Assembly: GCF_014692875.1 (NCBI RefSeq)
Contig: NZ_CP061171.1
Coordinates: 1,860,001-1,924,000 of the forward strand
DNA: 64,000 bases
Source: Pedobacter riviphilus
Lineage (GTDB): Bacteria; Bacteroidota; Bacteroidia; Sphingobacteriales; Sphingobacteriaceae
Reading direction: 5' to 3'
Part shown: positions 46,964 to 56,706 of the stretch, piece by piece
How the letters are laid out: each line of letters starts with the position of its first letter
Position numbering within the stretch: the stretch's first letter is position 1
Program-made: the position numbers and the translations under genes
The notes under the pieces: model-generated
The model's input: only the letters and a program-made list of their open reading frames with translations
Database searches by the model: none
Told to the model about the DNA's origin: nothing

Positions 46964-48238
46964 ATGAACATTCCATTTTCACCTCCGTTTATCGATCAAT
47001 CTGTGATCGATCAGGTATTAGATACCCTTAATAATAAATGGATTACAACCGGACCTAAAGTGAAAGCTCTTGAGCAAGAAATTAAAAGTATCACCGGAAC
47101 GAAAGAAGTGATATGTGTTAACTCCTGGACATCTGGCGCTATTTTAATGTTAAAATGGTTTGGTGTTAAAGCCGGTGATGAAGTTATTATCCCAGCTTAT
47201 ACTTATAGTGCTACAGCTTTAGCCGTTCTTCATTGTGGGGCTATACCCGTTATGGTTGATATATTGGATGATTTTAACATCGATCCGGATAAAGTAAAAG
47301 CAGCCATTACTACTAAAACAAAAGCCATAATTGCAGTAGATATTGCAGGCTGGCCATGTGATTATACGACTTTAAAAGAGCTGATTACAAACCATAGAGT
47401 GCAGAAAAAATTTAGGTGTGAATCAGAAAAACAATCGCTGTTAAAAAGAATCCTGTTAATTTCAGATGCGGCCCATTCAATTGGTAGTTTATTTCATGAT
47501 AAACCGGCCGCTCAAAAATGTGATGTAACTATATTTTCTTTTCATGCAGTTAAAAACATAACTACAGCAGAAGGTGGTGCAATATGCCTAAATCTTCCAT
47601 ATCCGTTTGATTCAGAGGCAGAATACCACTACTTAAAAATGTATACACTTAATGGACAAAATAAAGATGCACTTTCTAAATCGAGAGGCGGAGGTTGGCG
47701 TTACGATATTTTATTTCAGGGACTAAAGATCAATATGCCCGATATCTGTGCGGCCATTGGTCTTGCACAGATCAGAAAGTATAACCAAGAACTTTTGCCA
47801 CAACGAAAAAAAATTGCCCAGCGTTATTGTGATGGTTTTCAGGATGAAGATTGGTTTATCGCTCCACCTTTGGTAAGTACACAAAGAGAATCATGCTACC
47901 ATCTTTTTCCGATGCGCGTTAAAGGGCTTACAGAAGAACAAAGGGATCAGGTTATTGATGACCTTGCATCGTTGGGCATTGCCAGTAATGTTCACTTCAT
48001 TCCAATGCCGATGCTCACCCTGTTTAAAAATCTGGGTTATAAAATTGAAGATTACCCAATGGCTTATCAGAACTATGCAAATGAAATTTCACTCCCTATT
48101 TACCCGCAATTAACGGTAACAGAGATCGAGTTCATTATCAATTCGGTTATCAGCTGTGTGAATATACAATTGAATAACCGCATTAAAACTTCTGAAGAAG
48201 CTTTTACCACACATAAACAAATGGCAATTGCATTATGA
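46964..48238 (+). CDS. DegT/DnrJ-family sugar aminotransferase (ArnB/WbpE/PglE-like)
   Basis: 424 aa PLP enzyme. IPFSPPFIDQSVIDQVLDTL and WITTGPKVKALEQEI at the start match the ArnB/PglE branch; IPAYTYSATALAVLHCGA, LISDAAHSIGS (PLP-ring Asp) and SFHAVKNITTAEGGAI with the Schiff-base Lys near residue 196 follow. With the 4,6-dehydratase at 62385 and the PglD-like acetyltransferase at 34453 it could make a UDP-2-acetamido-4-amino-dideoxyhexose, the bacillosamine route. A 57-bp gap precedes it; its end overlaps the priming transferase. Confidence 0.9.
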   Translation: MNIPFSPPFIDQSVIDQVLDTLNNKWITTGPKVKALEQEIKSITGTKEVICVNSWTSGAILMLKWFGVKAGDEVIIPAYTYSATALAVLHCGAIPVMVDILDDFNIDPDKVKAAITTKTKAIIAVDIAGWPCDYTTLKELITNHRVQKKFRCESEKQSLLKRILLISDAAHSIGSLFHDKPAAQKCDVTIFSFHAVKNITTAEGGAICLNLPYPFDSEAEYHYLKMYTLNGQNKDALSKSRGGGWRYDILFQGLKINMPDICAAIGLAQIRKYNQELLPQRKKIAQRYCDGFQDEDWFIAPPLVSTQRESCYHLFPMRVKGLTEEQRDQVIDDLASLGIASNVHFIPMPMLTLFKNLGYKIEDYPMAYQNYANEISLPIYPQLTVTEIEFIINSVISCVNIQLNNRIKTSEEAFTTHKQMAIAL

Positions 48239-48836
48239 AAAGAATAAAAAAAGAGTATTCGATGTGGTATTCGCAAGCTTATTCCTAATCCTTTTTAGTC
48301 CGCTTTTAATCCTGATTGCAATTTTGATTAAGCTCGATTCCAAGGGCCCTATCATCTTTAAACAGATCAGGGTGGGGCGAAATATGAAAGATTTTCACGT
48401 GGTAAAATTTAGAACCATGCATATTGTACAGAGTAACCATAGTTTACTCACTATTGGGAACCACGATACCCGCATTACCAGACTGGGTTATTGGTTAAGA
48501 AAATATAAACTTGATGAATTGCCACAACTTTTAAATGTTTTAAAAGGGCAGATGAGTCTTGTTGGTCCGAGGCCAGAAGTTAGAAAATATGTAAACCTCT
48601 ATAATGACGAACAGCGTTATGTTTTATCGGTTAAGCCTGGTATTACCGATTGGGCTTCAGTAGAGTTTTGCAACGAAAATGAACTGCTTAAGCATGCCGA
48701 AGACCCTGAAACTTATTATGTGGAACGCATTATTCCCGCAAAAATAAAACAGAACATGAGGTATATCAATCATAACGATATCCTAACCGATTTCAAAATT
48801 ATTTTGTTAACGATTAATAGAATTGTCATCAACTAA
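48228..48836 (+). CDS. PglC-like undecaprenyl-phosphate sugar phosphotransferase (priming enzyme)
   Basis: 202 aa, small monotopic phosphoglycosyl transferase that loads the first sugar phosphate onto undecaprenyl phosphate. One membrane-inserted helix FASLFLILFSPLLILIAILI, then KQIRVGRNMKDFHVVKFRTM, the catalytic Asp-Glu in YKLDELPQLLNVL, and SLVGPRPEVRKY. It lacks the extra N-terminal helices of WcaJ. The frame only offers TTG 48228; the natural start might be ATG 48235 (ATGA overlap with the previous stop) if one A is missing from the A7 run 48246-48252, giving MKRIKKRVFDVV. Confidence 0.9.
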   Translation: MHYEKNKKRVFDVVFASLFLILFSPLLILIAILIKLDSKGPIIFKQIRVGRNMKDFHVVKFRTMHIVQSNHSLLTIGNHDTRITRLGYWLRKYKLDELPQLLNVLKGQMSLVGPRPEVRKYVNLYNDEQRYVLSVKPGITDWASVEFCNENELLKHAEDPETYYVERIIPAKIKQNMRYINHNDILTDFKIILLTINRIVIN

Positions 48837-48842
48837 AATAAT

Positions 48843-49943
48843 ATGTGCGCTCCTCAAAAAACTATTAACGAAGAAGTTAACCTGAAGAAGAAAGTTTTCT
48901 TTATACTCAGTTCGTTAACCTCAGGTGGATCAGAACGGGTGTTCTGGAACTTGGCCCAAGGATTTAACAAAGATAAGTTTGATGTAACCATTGTGATTTT
49001 AGATTCGACGGTGAATTGTTTTTCGATGGATTTAGATGATGTACGTTTTATTGATTTAAAAACCAAAAAAGCATCGAAGTCTTTTTTTGCGCTTTATAAC
49101 CTGTTAAAAAAAGAAGAACCTTATGCGGTTTTTTCTACTACCGATCACATCAATATCTTGGTATCACTGGTTGGGCGGTTTTTAAAAATTCCGATGCTTA
49201 TTGCAAGAGCTTCGAATATTCCGCACGAACAAAGATTGTTCGAGGGATTTAAGTCGAGGTTTTACGAACTTTTTGCCAGTGCAAGTTATCGCGGGTACAA
49301 ACAGATCGTCTGCCAGTCTGAAGAAATGAAACAATCCTTGATCGATACTTATAATGTTAATCAAGAACTGATCAAGGTAATTGCCAATCCGGTATTGAAA
49401 ACTAATAAGGTAAAGGAGGTGAAAACACCTGATAAAATCTATAAATTATTAGTTGTGGCTCGTTTTGCACTAGAAAAAGGCTTAGAGCGGCTGGTTGATA
49501 TCATGGCGCATTTGCCCGAAAATTATCATCTCGATTTCGTTGGGACAGGAGTATTGAAAGAACAGATTAGCACCAAAATTAAGAACCTTCAGCTCGATCA
49601 CAGACTTAAAATTTTAGGAGAGATTAAAAACATTCACGAAGTAATGGTTCAGCACGATTTAATGGTGTTAAGTTCTTATACAGAAGGTTTCCCGAATGTG
49701 GTTTTAGAAGCACTTACCGTAGGCTTGCCAGTGGTAACCTTTAAGGTGAGCGGAATCCCAGGGTTAATTATTGATGGCTTTAACGGTTTTGTTTTAGAAC
49801 AGGATGATTTGGTAGGCTTTAGGCAGCGAATTATCCAGGCCTGCACCCAAGGCCAATGGAACCCAGTCGAGATTAGGCGAAATGTATATCAGAAATGCGC
49901 ATTGGATAAAATCAGCGCACAATATGAAGAATTAATCAGTTAA
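48843..49943 (+). CDS. family 4 glycosyltransferase
   Basis: 366 aa GT-B transferase. SLTSGGSERVFWNLAQGF near residue 24, RASNIPHEQRLF mid-protein, LLVVARFALEKGLERLVDIM at the C-domain start, and SYTEGFPNVVLEALTVGLPVV with the E-x7-E motif. Follows the priming enzyme by 6 bp, so it may add the second sugar, though order cannot be proved. Similar in layout to the 44599 and 52722 genes but clearly distinct. Confidence 0.92.
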   Translation: MCAPQKTINEEVNLKKKVFFILSSLTSGGSERVFWNLAQGFNKDKFDVTIVILDSTVNCFSMDLDDVRFIDLKTKKASKSFFALYNLLKKEEPYAVFSTTDHINILVSLVGRFLKIPMLIARASNIPHEQRLFEGFKSRFYELFASASYRGYKQIVCQSEEMKQSLIDTYNVNQELIKVIANPVLKTNKVKEVKTPDKIYKLLVVARFALEKGLERLVDIMAHLPENYHLDFVGTGVLKEQISTKIKNLQLDHRLKILGEIKNIHEVMVQHDLMVLSSYTEGFPNVVLEALTVGLPVVTFKVSGIPGLIIDGFNGFVLEQDDLVGFRQRIIQACTQGQWNPVEIRRNVYQKCALDKISAQYEELIS

Positions 49944-49963
49944 CAATCTAAAATATTATCGCT

Positions 49964-51805
49964 ATGTGTGGAATATACGGCACAACCATACCTTATTCAA
50001 ACGGTACTATCCGTGAAAAAATGGCAAGAATCAGTTTTCGGGGCCCAGATTATACTGGCATCCAACATTACGATCAAGTTATTTTTGCGCACAATAGACT
50101 GGCTATTATCGATCTTGATGCCCGCTCCAATCAACCCTTTTCGTATATGCACCTTCATATTGTTTTTAACGGAGAAATATACAATTACAAAGACATTAGA
50201 AAAGATCTGGAACGGAAAAACTACCAGTTTAACACCAGCTCTGATACCGAAGTAATATGCGCCGCTTATCTGGAGTATGGTACCGATTGCCTAACCCACT
50301 TTAACGGGATGTTTGCTTTTGTGATTTATGATAGCCATAAAAACGAACTGTTTGGTGCCAGAGACCGTTTTGGCAAAAAACCTTTTTATTATGCCCACGA
50401 TCACCTATCGTTCGAATTTGCAAGCCAATCCTCACAAATTAATATAAATAGAAACCTAACTGTTAACGAAGAGGCCATTAATCAATATTTAATTTGGGGC
50501 TATCTACCAGAGCCTCAATCTATTTACACAGAGGTAAAGCAATTACCTGCGGCTAATTATTTTAAATATGACCTTAAATCTCATAAGCTTAAAATTACTG
50601 AATACTGGACTTTAGATTATGGCTGGAAGAACAAATTTGATGGAAGTTATGAAGAAGCTAAAGAAGCTTTAGCGCTTATTTTGGCCGATGCGGTTAAAAT
50701 CAGGATGAATGCTGATGTGCCATTGGGTGTGTTTTTATCAGGTGGGATAGATTCATCTTTAATTGCAGCTTTAGCAACAAAAGAAATCGACCATGTTAAA
50801 ACATTCTCTATAAAATTTAATGAAAAAGGTTTCGATGAAAGTGCTTATGCCAATCAGGTTGCTAAACATTTGGGTACTGATCATTATACTATTGAGTGTA
50901 ATTACAATGATGGTATTAATTTAATTGAAAACTTTAACCGTTTTTATGATGAGCCTTTTGCCGATTCGAGTGCTATACCCACCATGTTGCTCAGTAAAAA
51001 TACCAGGAAACATGTAACTGTTGCATTGAGCGGTGATGCTGGAGATGAGGCTTTTTTAGGATATCATCGTTATAAATGGATAAAACAGATAAACAGCCTG
51101 TTTTATGCGCCACACGGCATCAGAAAAGCATTGGCAGGCATAATTAACCAATCGCCAAGTTACCGCCATAAATTAATTGCCATGGGCATTTCTATGGAAG
51201 ACGTAGAAAAATTATACGTAAAGATGTTTGGTAATATGGAAAATTCATGGGTAAAACAACCCGATCTGGCCAAGTATAATCCATTGATGCATATTTTAAC
51301 CAATCCATCTAAACCTTTGTTAGAACGTATTTCTGATTTTGATATTAAAACCTATTTAAATGGAGATATTAATACGAAAGTAGACCGCGCATCAATGGCC
51401 TTTTCGCTAGAGTCTAGGTCCCCTTTAATGGATTATCGGGTAATCGAGTTTTCAAGAACTCTGCCCACAGCATTCAAATACACCAATGGAAACCAAAAAC
51501 GGATATTAAAAGATTTATTGTTCGATCGTGTCCCTGCTCATATGTTCGATCGGCCAAAAGCTGGCTTTACTATGCCGTTCCAGCACTGGTTCAAAAATGA
51601 ATTAAAAGATTATGTGATGGATAATTTATCAGCCGATAATTTGAAGAACATTCCTGGCATTCATTTGAAAAGGACGCAAGAAATTATCAATGAGCATATG
51701 GCAGGAAAATGGAACAGGTATCCACAGATATGGAAATTGCTTGTACTCTCTCAATGGTTAATTAAAAATAAATCAGGCGCTGATAAAGTTTCATTATTAG
51801 TATAA
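49964..51805 (+). CDS. asparagine synthase (glutamine-hydrolysing)-like amidotransferase
   Basis: 613 aa. N-terminal class II glutaminase with the nucleophile Cys2 (MCGIYGT), GPDYTG, FNGEIYNYKDIRKDLE and the synthetase domain with the pyrophosphate loop LSGGIDSSLIAALA near residue 260, and ALSGDAGDEAFLGYHRY. Length and motifs fit AsnB. In surface-glycan loci such enzymes often amidate uronic acid carboxylates to uronamides; the HexNAc 6-dehydrogenase in the same locus makes that use plausible here. True asparagine synthesis cannot be excluded. Confidence 0.9.
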   Translation: MCGIYGTTIPYSNGTIREKMARISFRGPDYTGIQHYDQVIFAHNRLAIIDLDARSNQPFSYMHLHIVFNGEIYNYKDIRKDLERKNYQFNTSSDTEVICAAYLEYGTDCLTHFNGMFAFVIYDSHKNELFGARDRFGKKPFYYAHDHLSFEFASQSSQININRNLTVNEEAINQYLIWGYLPEPQSIYTEVKQLPAANYFKYDLKSHKLKITEYWTLDYGWKNKFDGSYEEAKEALALILADAVKIRMNADVPLGVFLSGGIDSSLIAALATKEIDHVKTFSIKFNEKGFDESAYANQVAKHLGTDHYTIECNYNDGINLIENFNRFYDEPFADSSAIPTMLLSKNTRKHVTVALSGDAGDEAFLGYHRYKWIKQINSLFYAPHGIRKALAGIINQSPSYRHKLIAMGISMEDVEKLYVKMFGNMENSWVKQPDLAKYNPLMHILTNPSKPLLERISDFDIKTYLNGDINTKVDRASMAFSLESRSPLMDYRVIEFSRTLPTAFKYTNGNQKRILKDLLFDRVPAHMFDRPKAGFTMPFQHWFKNELKDYVMDNLSADNLKNIPGIHLKRTQEIINEHMAGKWNRYPQIWKLLVLSQWLIKNKSGADKVSLLV

Positions 51806-51811
51806 CATAAT

Positions 51812-52708
51812 ATGATGAATGCAACAGTTAACCTCTTTAATAAAATATTCACTGCCGACAAATGGAATATTGGTTTTGTTTATCAAACGCCAGAAGAGCT
51901 GATCAGCACAAAAAAGCTTGGCACAGCAATAAACTGGTTACAGGAAGATAACATCGATTATGCTGCTGATCCTTTTGTGGTAAATATAAATAACACACCA
52001 AGAATCTATTACGAAGAACTGGATTTTTGGAAAGGAAAGGGCGAGATTATGATGATTGATGGATTCGACTTCAAAAACAAGAAGAAAGTACAGGGCATTA
52101 AGCCAGAGGCAATACATTTATCTTATCCTTATCTTATTGAAGAAAATGGATGCTTATACTGTATTCCGGAAACATCAGAAGCAAAAGAAATAGCACTCTA
52201 TCAGGTTAATCTGGAGCATCCAAACCTGTTAACCAAAATAAAAGTGTTGATTAGCGGAAAAGCTTTTGTAGATAGTTCGATTATTTATCATGAAAATAAA
52301 TATTGGCTTTTTACCAGTGTATCCGGAGATCAAAATCACTTGTACATTTATCATTCAAAAACTTTAAACGGTCAATACACTGGGCATTATCAAAATCCCA
52401 TCCCTGTAGAAAAAGAACTTTGCAGGGCTGCTGGGAGTTTATTTAAAGTTGGTAAATCGCTATACCGACCCACACAAAACCCAATTAACCGTTACGGAGG
52501 TTCAATTATCATTAACGAAATTGAAGCACTGAGCGAAAAAACGTTTACAACCACCCATAAATTCGAAATATTACCCGATAAACTTTATAACAAAGGGCTT
52601 CACAATATCAGTTTCGCCAACAACATTATTGTAATAGACGGAAAACGGAAAGTATTAAGCTTGATAATGCCCTTCAAAAAAATTGTTCGGAATCTTAAAA
52701 AAAGATAA
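51812..52708 (+). CDS. stand-alone propeller protein resembling the N-domain of plant GINT1-type transferases
   Basis: 298 aa with no signal peptide. NIDYAADPFVVN, YYEELDFWKGKGEIMMID, YPYLIEENGCLYCIPETSEA, FVDSSIIYHENKYWLFTSV and GSLFKVGKSLYRPTQNPINRYGGSII are regularly spaced blade-like segments of a five-bladed, GH43/GH32-like propeller. A like domain stands before the transferase in glucosamine inositolphosphorylceramide transferases, and bacteria carry it alone in glycan loci. Activity unknown: sugar binding or transfer are both possible. The gene sits 6 bp after asnB. Confidence 0.65.
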   Translation: MMNATVNLFNKIFTADKWNIGFVYQTPEELISTKKLGTAINWLQEDNIDYAADPFVVNINNTPRIYYEELDFWKGKGEIMMIDGFDFKNKKKVQGIKPEAIHLSYPYLIEENGCLYCIPETSEAKEIALYQVNLEHPNLLTKIKVLISGKAFVDSSIIYHENKYWLFTSVSGDQNHLYIYHSKTLNGQYTGHYQNPIPVEKELCRAAGSLFKVGKSLYRPTQNPINRYGGSIIINEIEALSEKTFTTTHKFEILPDKLYNKGLHNISFANNIIVIDGKRKVLSLIMPFKKIVRNLKKR

Positions 52709-52721
52709 ATCGCCATTCGAA

Positions 52722-53804
52722 ATGACCACACGTGAAAAAAGAATGATTTTCATTTCGTTAACTGATGCACCCAACGGGGCAGAAAATGTGCTATTGACAA
52801 TGGCTACCCAAGTTAACGGCGAAATGCACTTTTTAAAAAAACATGCTTTTACAGGGCTTAAAATTTCTGACGGGATTTTCAAAAGATACTTGTCTGAAAA
52901 GACAATTTTTTGGGGTTTTGTAAAAATGATACCACTGCTCCGAAAATATAAAAAGGACGATGTGATAATGAGCACACACCCGTATTTAAATGCTTTTTTG
53001 GGTTTTTTAAAACGTATAGGTTATTTCAGGTCGAAATTAATTGTACGCGAATGCACCTCTGTTTTTACCCGTTTCACCGGAATTAAAAAACGCATTTATC
53101 AGATCATTTATCGCATTGGTTATCCGGCTGTAGATTTAGTGGTTTGCCAGACCACATTAATGAAAATGCAGCTGCTTGATCACAATAAATTTTTATCGAA
53201 GCAAAATATATTGGTACAACCCAATCCCATCGATTTTAATAAGATCATTGCTAAATCTGAACTGCCTCTAATTAATGGCGATGCCAAACTCGAATTTATC
53301 TGCTCTGCAGGAAGGTTGATCCCGGAAAAAGGTTTTTCGATTTTGATCAAAGCTTTTAAATTAATTCAGCAGGAGCACCCTAAACTTAAATTGCTCGTAC
53401 TGGGAGAGGGAAAAGAAAGAGCATCATTAATCAATATTATCCAGGAGAATAACTTAAGCGATTCGGTTTTTTTAAAGGGACAGATAGATAATCCGGCCCC
53501 TTATTTTAAACAGGCCAAACTTTGCGTGGTATCTTCCATCAAAGAGGGTTTTCCGAATGTGCTGTTAGAAATGATGTCGGTAAACAGCGCAGTAGTTTCT
53601 ACACTTTGCGCAGGAGGCATCAGCGAAATTCCGGCTATTGCCAAAGTAGAAGTAAACAATGTAGAAGCCCTTGCCGAAGCAATGGGCAAAAAATTAAAGC
53701 AAAACCAACCTCAGAATACTGAAACTGCGATGCAGTATTTGTACGGCCGTAGACCAGAAATATTTGCTCAATCTATTTTAAACGCGCTGCAGCACCAAAA
53801 CTAA
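52722..53804 (+). CDS. family 4 glycosyltransferase
   Basis: 360 aa from the ATG at 52722; the frame is open to a TTG at 52683 but that overlaps the previous gene by 26 bp. SLTDAPNGAENVLLTMA at the start, ICSAGRLIPEKGFSILIKAF, LGEGKERASLI and SSIKEGFPNVLLEMMSVNSAVV with the donor-site acidic pair (E-x7-E). The 44599 and 48843 genes are of the same fold. Confidence 0.9.
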   Translation: MTTREKRMIFISLTDAPNGAENVLLTMATQVNGEMHFLKKHAFTGLKISDGIFKRYLSEKTIFWGFVKMIPLLRKYKKDDVIMSTHPYLNAFLGFLKRIGYFRSKLIVRECTSVFTRFTGIKKRIYQIIYRIGYPAVDLVVCQTTLMKMQLLDHNKFLSKQNILVQPNPIDFNKIIAKSELPLINGDAKLEFICSAGRLIPEKGFSILIKAFKLIQQEHPKLKLLVLGEGKERASLINIIQENNLSDSVFLKGQIDNPAPYFKQAKLCVVSSIKEGFPNVLLEMMSVNSAVVSTLCAGGISEIPAIAKVEVNNVEALAEAMGKKLKQNQPQNTETAMQYLYGRRPEIFAQSILNALQHQN

Positions 53805-53923
53805 GACCAAAACATTAACAAACCATTGCCGCATTTTCTGATGGGATGCTTTGCTGTATCCTAAAAACAAACAATCATGCCTTTTTCGAGGCCATTTTTA
53901 ACTGTTTCTCAAACTTAAATTTT

Positions 53924-55015
53924 ATGAAAATTTTAATTACCGGTACAGCCGGATTTATTGGTTTCCATTTAGCAAAACGCTTGTTGGAAAGAGGAGATGT
54001 TGTTGTAGGCATTGATAACATTAACGATTATTATGATGTAAACCTGAAACATGTCCGTTTAGCCCAAGCTGGTATTAACCACACCGATTTGGTTTATGGT
54101 GTTCCTCAGGTGAGTGATAGATATGAAAATTACACTTTCATAAAGTTGGATATCTGCGATAAAGAAAGTTTGGAAAATTGTTTTAAAAGCTATCAATTCG
54201 ATGCGGTTTGTAATTTGGCGGCTCAGGCAGGTGTGCGATACAGCTTAACCAATCCAGATGCCTATATAGAAGCAAATATTAAAGGTTTTTTAAATATACT
54301 GGAATGTAGTCGCCATTTCAAAATTGGCCATTTATTGTATGCCAGCTCTTCCAGTGTTTATGGATTAAATAAAAAAATGCCATTTTCTGCGCACGATAAT
54401 GTAGACCATCCGGTTTCATTATATGCGGCTTCGAAAAAAAGTAACGAATTAATGGCGCATGCATATAGCCATTTATTTAATTTACCAACCACTGGTTTAC
54501 GTTTCTTTACAGTTTATGGTCCTTGGGGGCGCCCAGATATGGCCTTGTTCTTGTTTACAAAAGCAATTTTGGAAGGTAAGCCCATCGAAGTTTTTAATAA
54601 TGGCGAAATGAAAAGAGATTTTACCTATGTGGATGATATTATTGAAGGCATTGTAAGAGTCTTTGATCAACCAGCACAGGCCAATCCAAACTGGAATAAC
54701 CAAAACCCTGATCCAGCTACATCAGCAGCACCTTTTGCCGTATTTAATATTGGGAGAGGAGCACCAGTTAACCTGTTAGATTTTGTTGAAGAAATTGAAA
54801 AAGAAACCGGATTAACCGCGCAAAAAATATTTATGCCCATGCAAGATGGCGATGTGGCAGAAACATCAGCAGATATTGACGATTTAAAAAACCTATTAAA
54901 TTATGAACCATCTGTTTCTGTGCAAAAAGGTGTAAAGAATTTTGTAAACTGGTTTACAGCGTTTTATCACCCAAATTTACAGTTGATTCCTAAAACAGCT
55001 ATTGTTACAATTTAA
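53924..55015 (+). CDS. UDP-glucuronate 4-epimerase-like NAD-dependent epimerase
   Basis: 363 aa short-chain dehydrogenase of the extended type. [20 protein letters not shown] carries the NAD motif, [19 protein letters not shown] is the signature of uronate 4-epimerases (LspL/CapI-like), then [15 protein letters not shown], the catalytic Ser stretch [11 protein letters not shown] and [17 protein letters not shown] with the Tyr-x3-Lys. [17 protein letters not shown] follows. Interconverts UDP-GlcA and UDP-GalA. An upstream in-frame ATG at 53846 would add 26 unrelated residues, so I start at 53924. The UDP-GlcA source lies outside the window. Confidence 0.9.
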   Translation: MKILITGTAGFIGFHLAKRLLERGDVVVGIDNINDYYDVNLKHVRLAQAGINHTDLVYGVPQVSDRYENYTFIKLDICDKESLENCFKSYQFDAVCNLAAQAGVRYSLTNPDAYIEANIKGFLNILECSRHFKIGHLLYASSSSVYGLNKKMPFSAHDNVDHPVSLYAASKKSNELMAHAYSHLFNLPTTGLRFFTVYGPWGRPDMALFLFTKAILEGKPIEVFNNGEMKRDFTYVDDIIEGIVRVFDQPAQANPNWNNQNPDPATSAAPFAVFNIGRGAPVNLLDFVEEIEKETGLTAQKIFMPMQDGDVAETSADIDDLKNLLNYEPSVSVQKGVKNFVNWFTAFYHPNLQLIPKTAIVTI

Positions 55016-55227
55016 TTTGTCATATTTGTGTAAACTAAGTGTATAATAAATTTTATTAAACTGAATTATTAAACTGTCATTTTACAATCTGTAAGCAATT
55101 GGTTTACAGTATAAGTAATGCCAAATATTAAGCCTATTATTTAATTATCAGCGTTTTAACTGCATTTTATTAAACGTACTCATTTATCGCATATAGCGTT
55201 AAGTGGTAAATTTAAAAAAAATAAAAA

Positions 55228-56628
55228 ATGCAGAGAATGACAAAATTGTTTAAAAAAGTGAGTTTAATTGGTTTAGTATTAACGACAATTATTTTCTTTA
55301 GTAATTGTAAAAAAAGTGTGAATGCCGATGATAAATTGGCCAACAGTACAGAATTGTTTTCAAGCGATTCTACATCAGTATTAGCAGCTACCAGTGGCAG
55401 CACAGGTAAATTAAGCCTTACAGGTGTAAAATCTGACGGAGGTTATGCATATAAAATTTCAGAATCAATTCCTGGTGGCGACAATTCTACTTCAAAAGAA
55501 CAATCGATTTTAAGATTATTTGAAAACGGAGTAGAACTGGGTCCTGCCCATAGTGTACACGATGATATCAGAAATTTAGGTAAAGGCAGGTTTAGCCATT
55601 GGGGTACTACGGTAATATTTTCGGCATCAGACAATACCGATCCAAGAACTAATGGCCGTTCTTATACTTATGTAATGGGCGGCACAAGCGCTGTTTTACC
55701 ACCAACAGAAACTGTAACCCCGCCTGCTAATACTACCATTAATTCTGCTTTAGTAGGTTATGCTTTGGTAAATGGTAAAACAACCGGCGGTCAGGGTGGT
55801 GTTGAAACTACGGTAACCACGCTCGATCAATTAAAAGCTGCTGTTGGCGATAACGTTACACGTACTATTTATGTGAGCGGTACCATTAAAGGTGCTGGTA
55901 AGGATATTGTTTATGTAAAATCAAACAAATCTATTATTGGCAAATCTGGAGCTGTTATAGAAGGGGTTAATCTATTTATTTACACAGTAAGTAACATTAT
56001 AGTTCAGAATATTACTTTTAAAAACTACGTAGAACAGGCAGCTGTACAAATTAAAGAAGCTGCTCACCATGTTTGGGTAGATCATTGCGATTTCTCTACA
56101 GACCGTAGCCATGGCTGGGATTATTGGGGTAAAGATATTTGTATTACAAGAGAATCGGATTACGTAACTGTTTCCTGGAGTAAATTCCATGATACCAACT
56201 TATCAGTGCTAATTAGTGGTGGTATTGTGGGGCACGAAGCAGATAAAGGCAAACTGCACGTAACCATGCACCACAATATGTGGTATAATGTTACCGAAAG
56301 AGAACCATCAATGAACTATGGTAGTGTACATATGTTTAACAACTATCACCTTAACAACTCTGGTTACTCTATCGGTACAAGAGCGGGTGGTATAGTAAGA
56401 ACAGATAATGAGTATTTCTCAAATTGTGTTAAACCATTAACGACAAAAGTGGCAAGCGATCCGGAAGGATATTTTAGCGGTATTACCACCAACATTTACG
56501 ATAAATGTGGTCCAAACAATATAACGACGGCAGTTTCTACCTGGGTTCCAGAGTATGATTACAAATCATTCCTTAACGATGCAGCGAGTGTTCCTGCAAT
56601 TGTTACGGCAAATGCTGGTGCCAAGTAG
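55228..56628 (+). CDS. PL1-like pectate lyase, lipoprotein
   Basis: 466 aa. Signal peptide with lipobox ending at Cys27 (FFSNCKKS), a residue 40-140 region with a small beta domain, then a right-handed beta-helix from about residue 165. HHVWVDHCDFSTD and SDYVTVSWSKFHD near residues 285-320 are PL1 motifs. The region TEREPSMNYGSVHMFNNYH holds the R-x-P catalytic pattern, but the usual second Arg of RxPxxR is Asn. Sits inside the glycan locus beside the uronate epimerase; acts at the cell surface, perhaps on the locus's own acidic polymer. Confidence 0.85.
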   Translation: MQRMTKLFKKVSLIGLVLTTIIFFSNCKKSVNADDKLANSTELFSSDSTSVLAATSGSTGKLSLTGVKSDGGYAYKISESIPGGDNSTSKEQSILRLFENGVELGPAHSVHDDIRNLGKGRFSHWGTTVIFSASDNTDPRTNGRSYTYVMGGTSAVLPPTETVTPPANTTINSALVGYALVNGKTTGGQGGVETTVTTLDQLKAAVGDNVTRTIYVSGTIKGAGKDIVYVKSNKSIIGKSGAVIEGVNLFIYTVSNIIVQNITFKNYVEQAAVQIKEAAHHVWVDHCDFSTDRSHGWDYWGKDICITRESDYVTVSWSKFHDTNLSVLISGGIVGHEADKGKLHVTMHHNMWYNVTEREPSMNYGSVHMFNNYHLNNSGYSIGTRAGGIVRTDNEYFSNCVKPLTTKVASDPEGYFSGITTNIYDKCGPNNITTAVSTWVPEYDYKSFLNDAASVPAIVTANAGAK

Positions 56629-56653
56629 GTAAAGCAAAACCTTCATATTTTTT

Positions 56654-56690
56654 CTGCAATAAGCCACCTGGATAGGTGGCTTTGCAGTTT
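56654..56690 (+). terminator. hairpin after the pectate lyase gene
   Basis: Stem AAGCCACCT / AGGTGGCTT with a GGAT loop, extended below an AT bulge by CTGCA / TGCAG. Only three T follow. It may end or weaken the transcript between the lyase and the following glycosyltransferase, where an antiterminated polymerase could read on. Confidence 0.65.
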
Positions 56691-56706
56691 AAATTAAAAT
56701 TTTGAC

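Noticed and set aside
53846..53923. Upstream extension of the epimerase gene
   Set aside because: The NAD-binding strand must be near the N-terminus; the extra 26 residues have no family counterpart.
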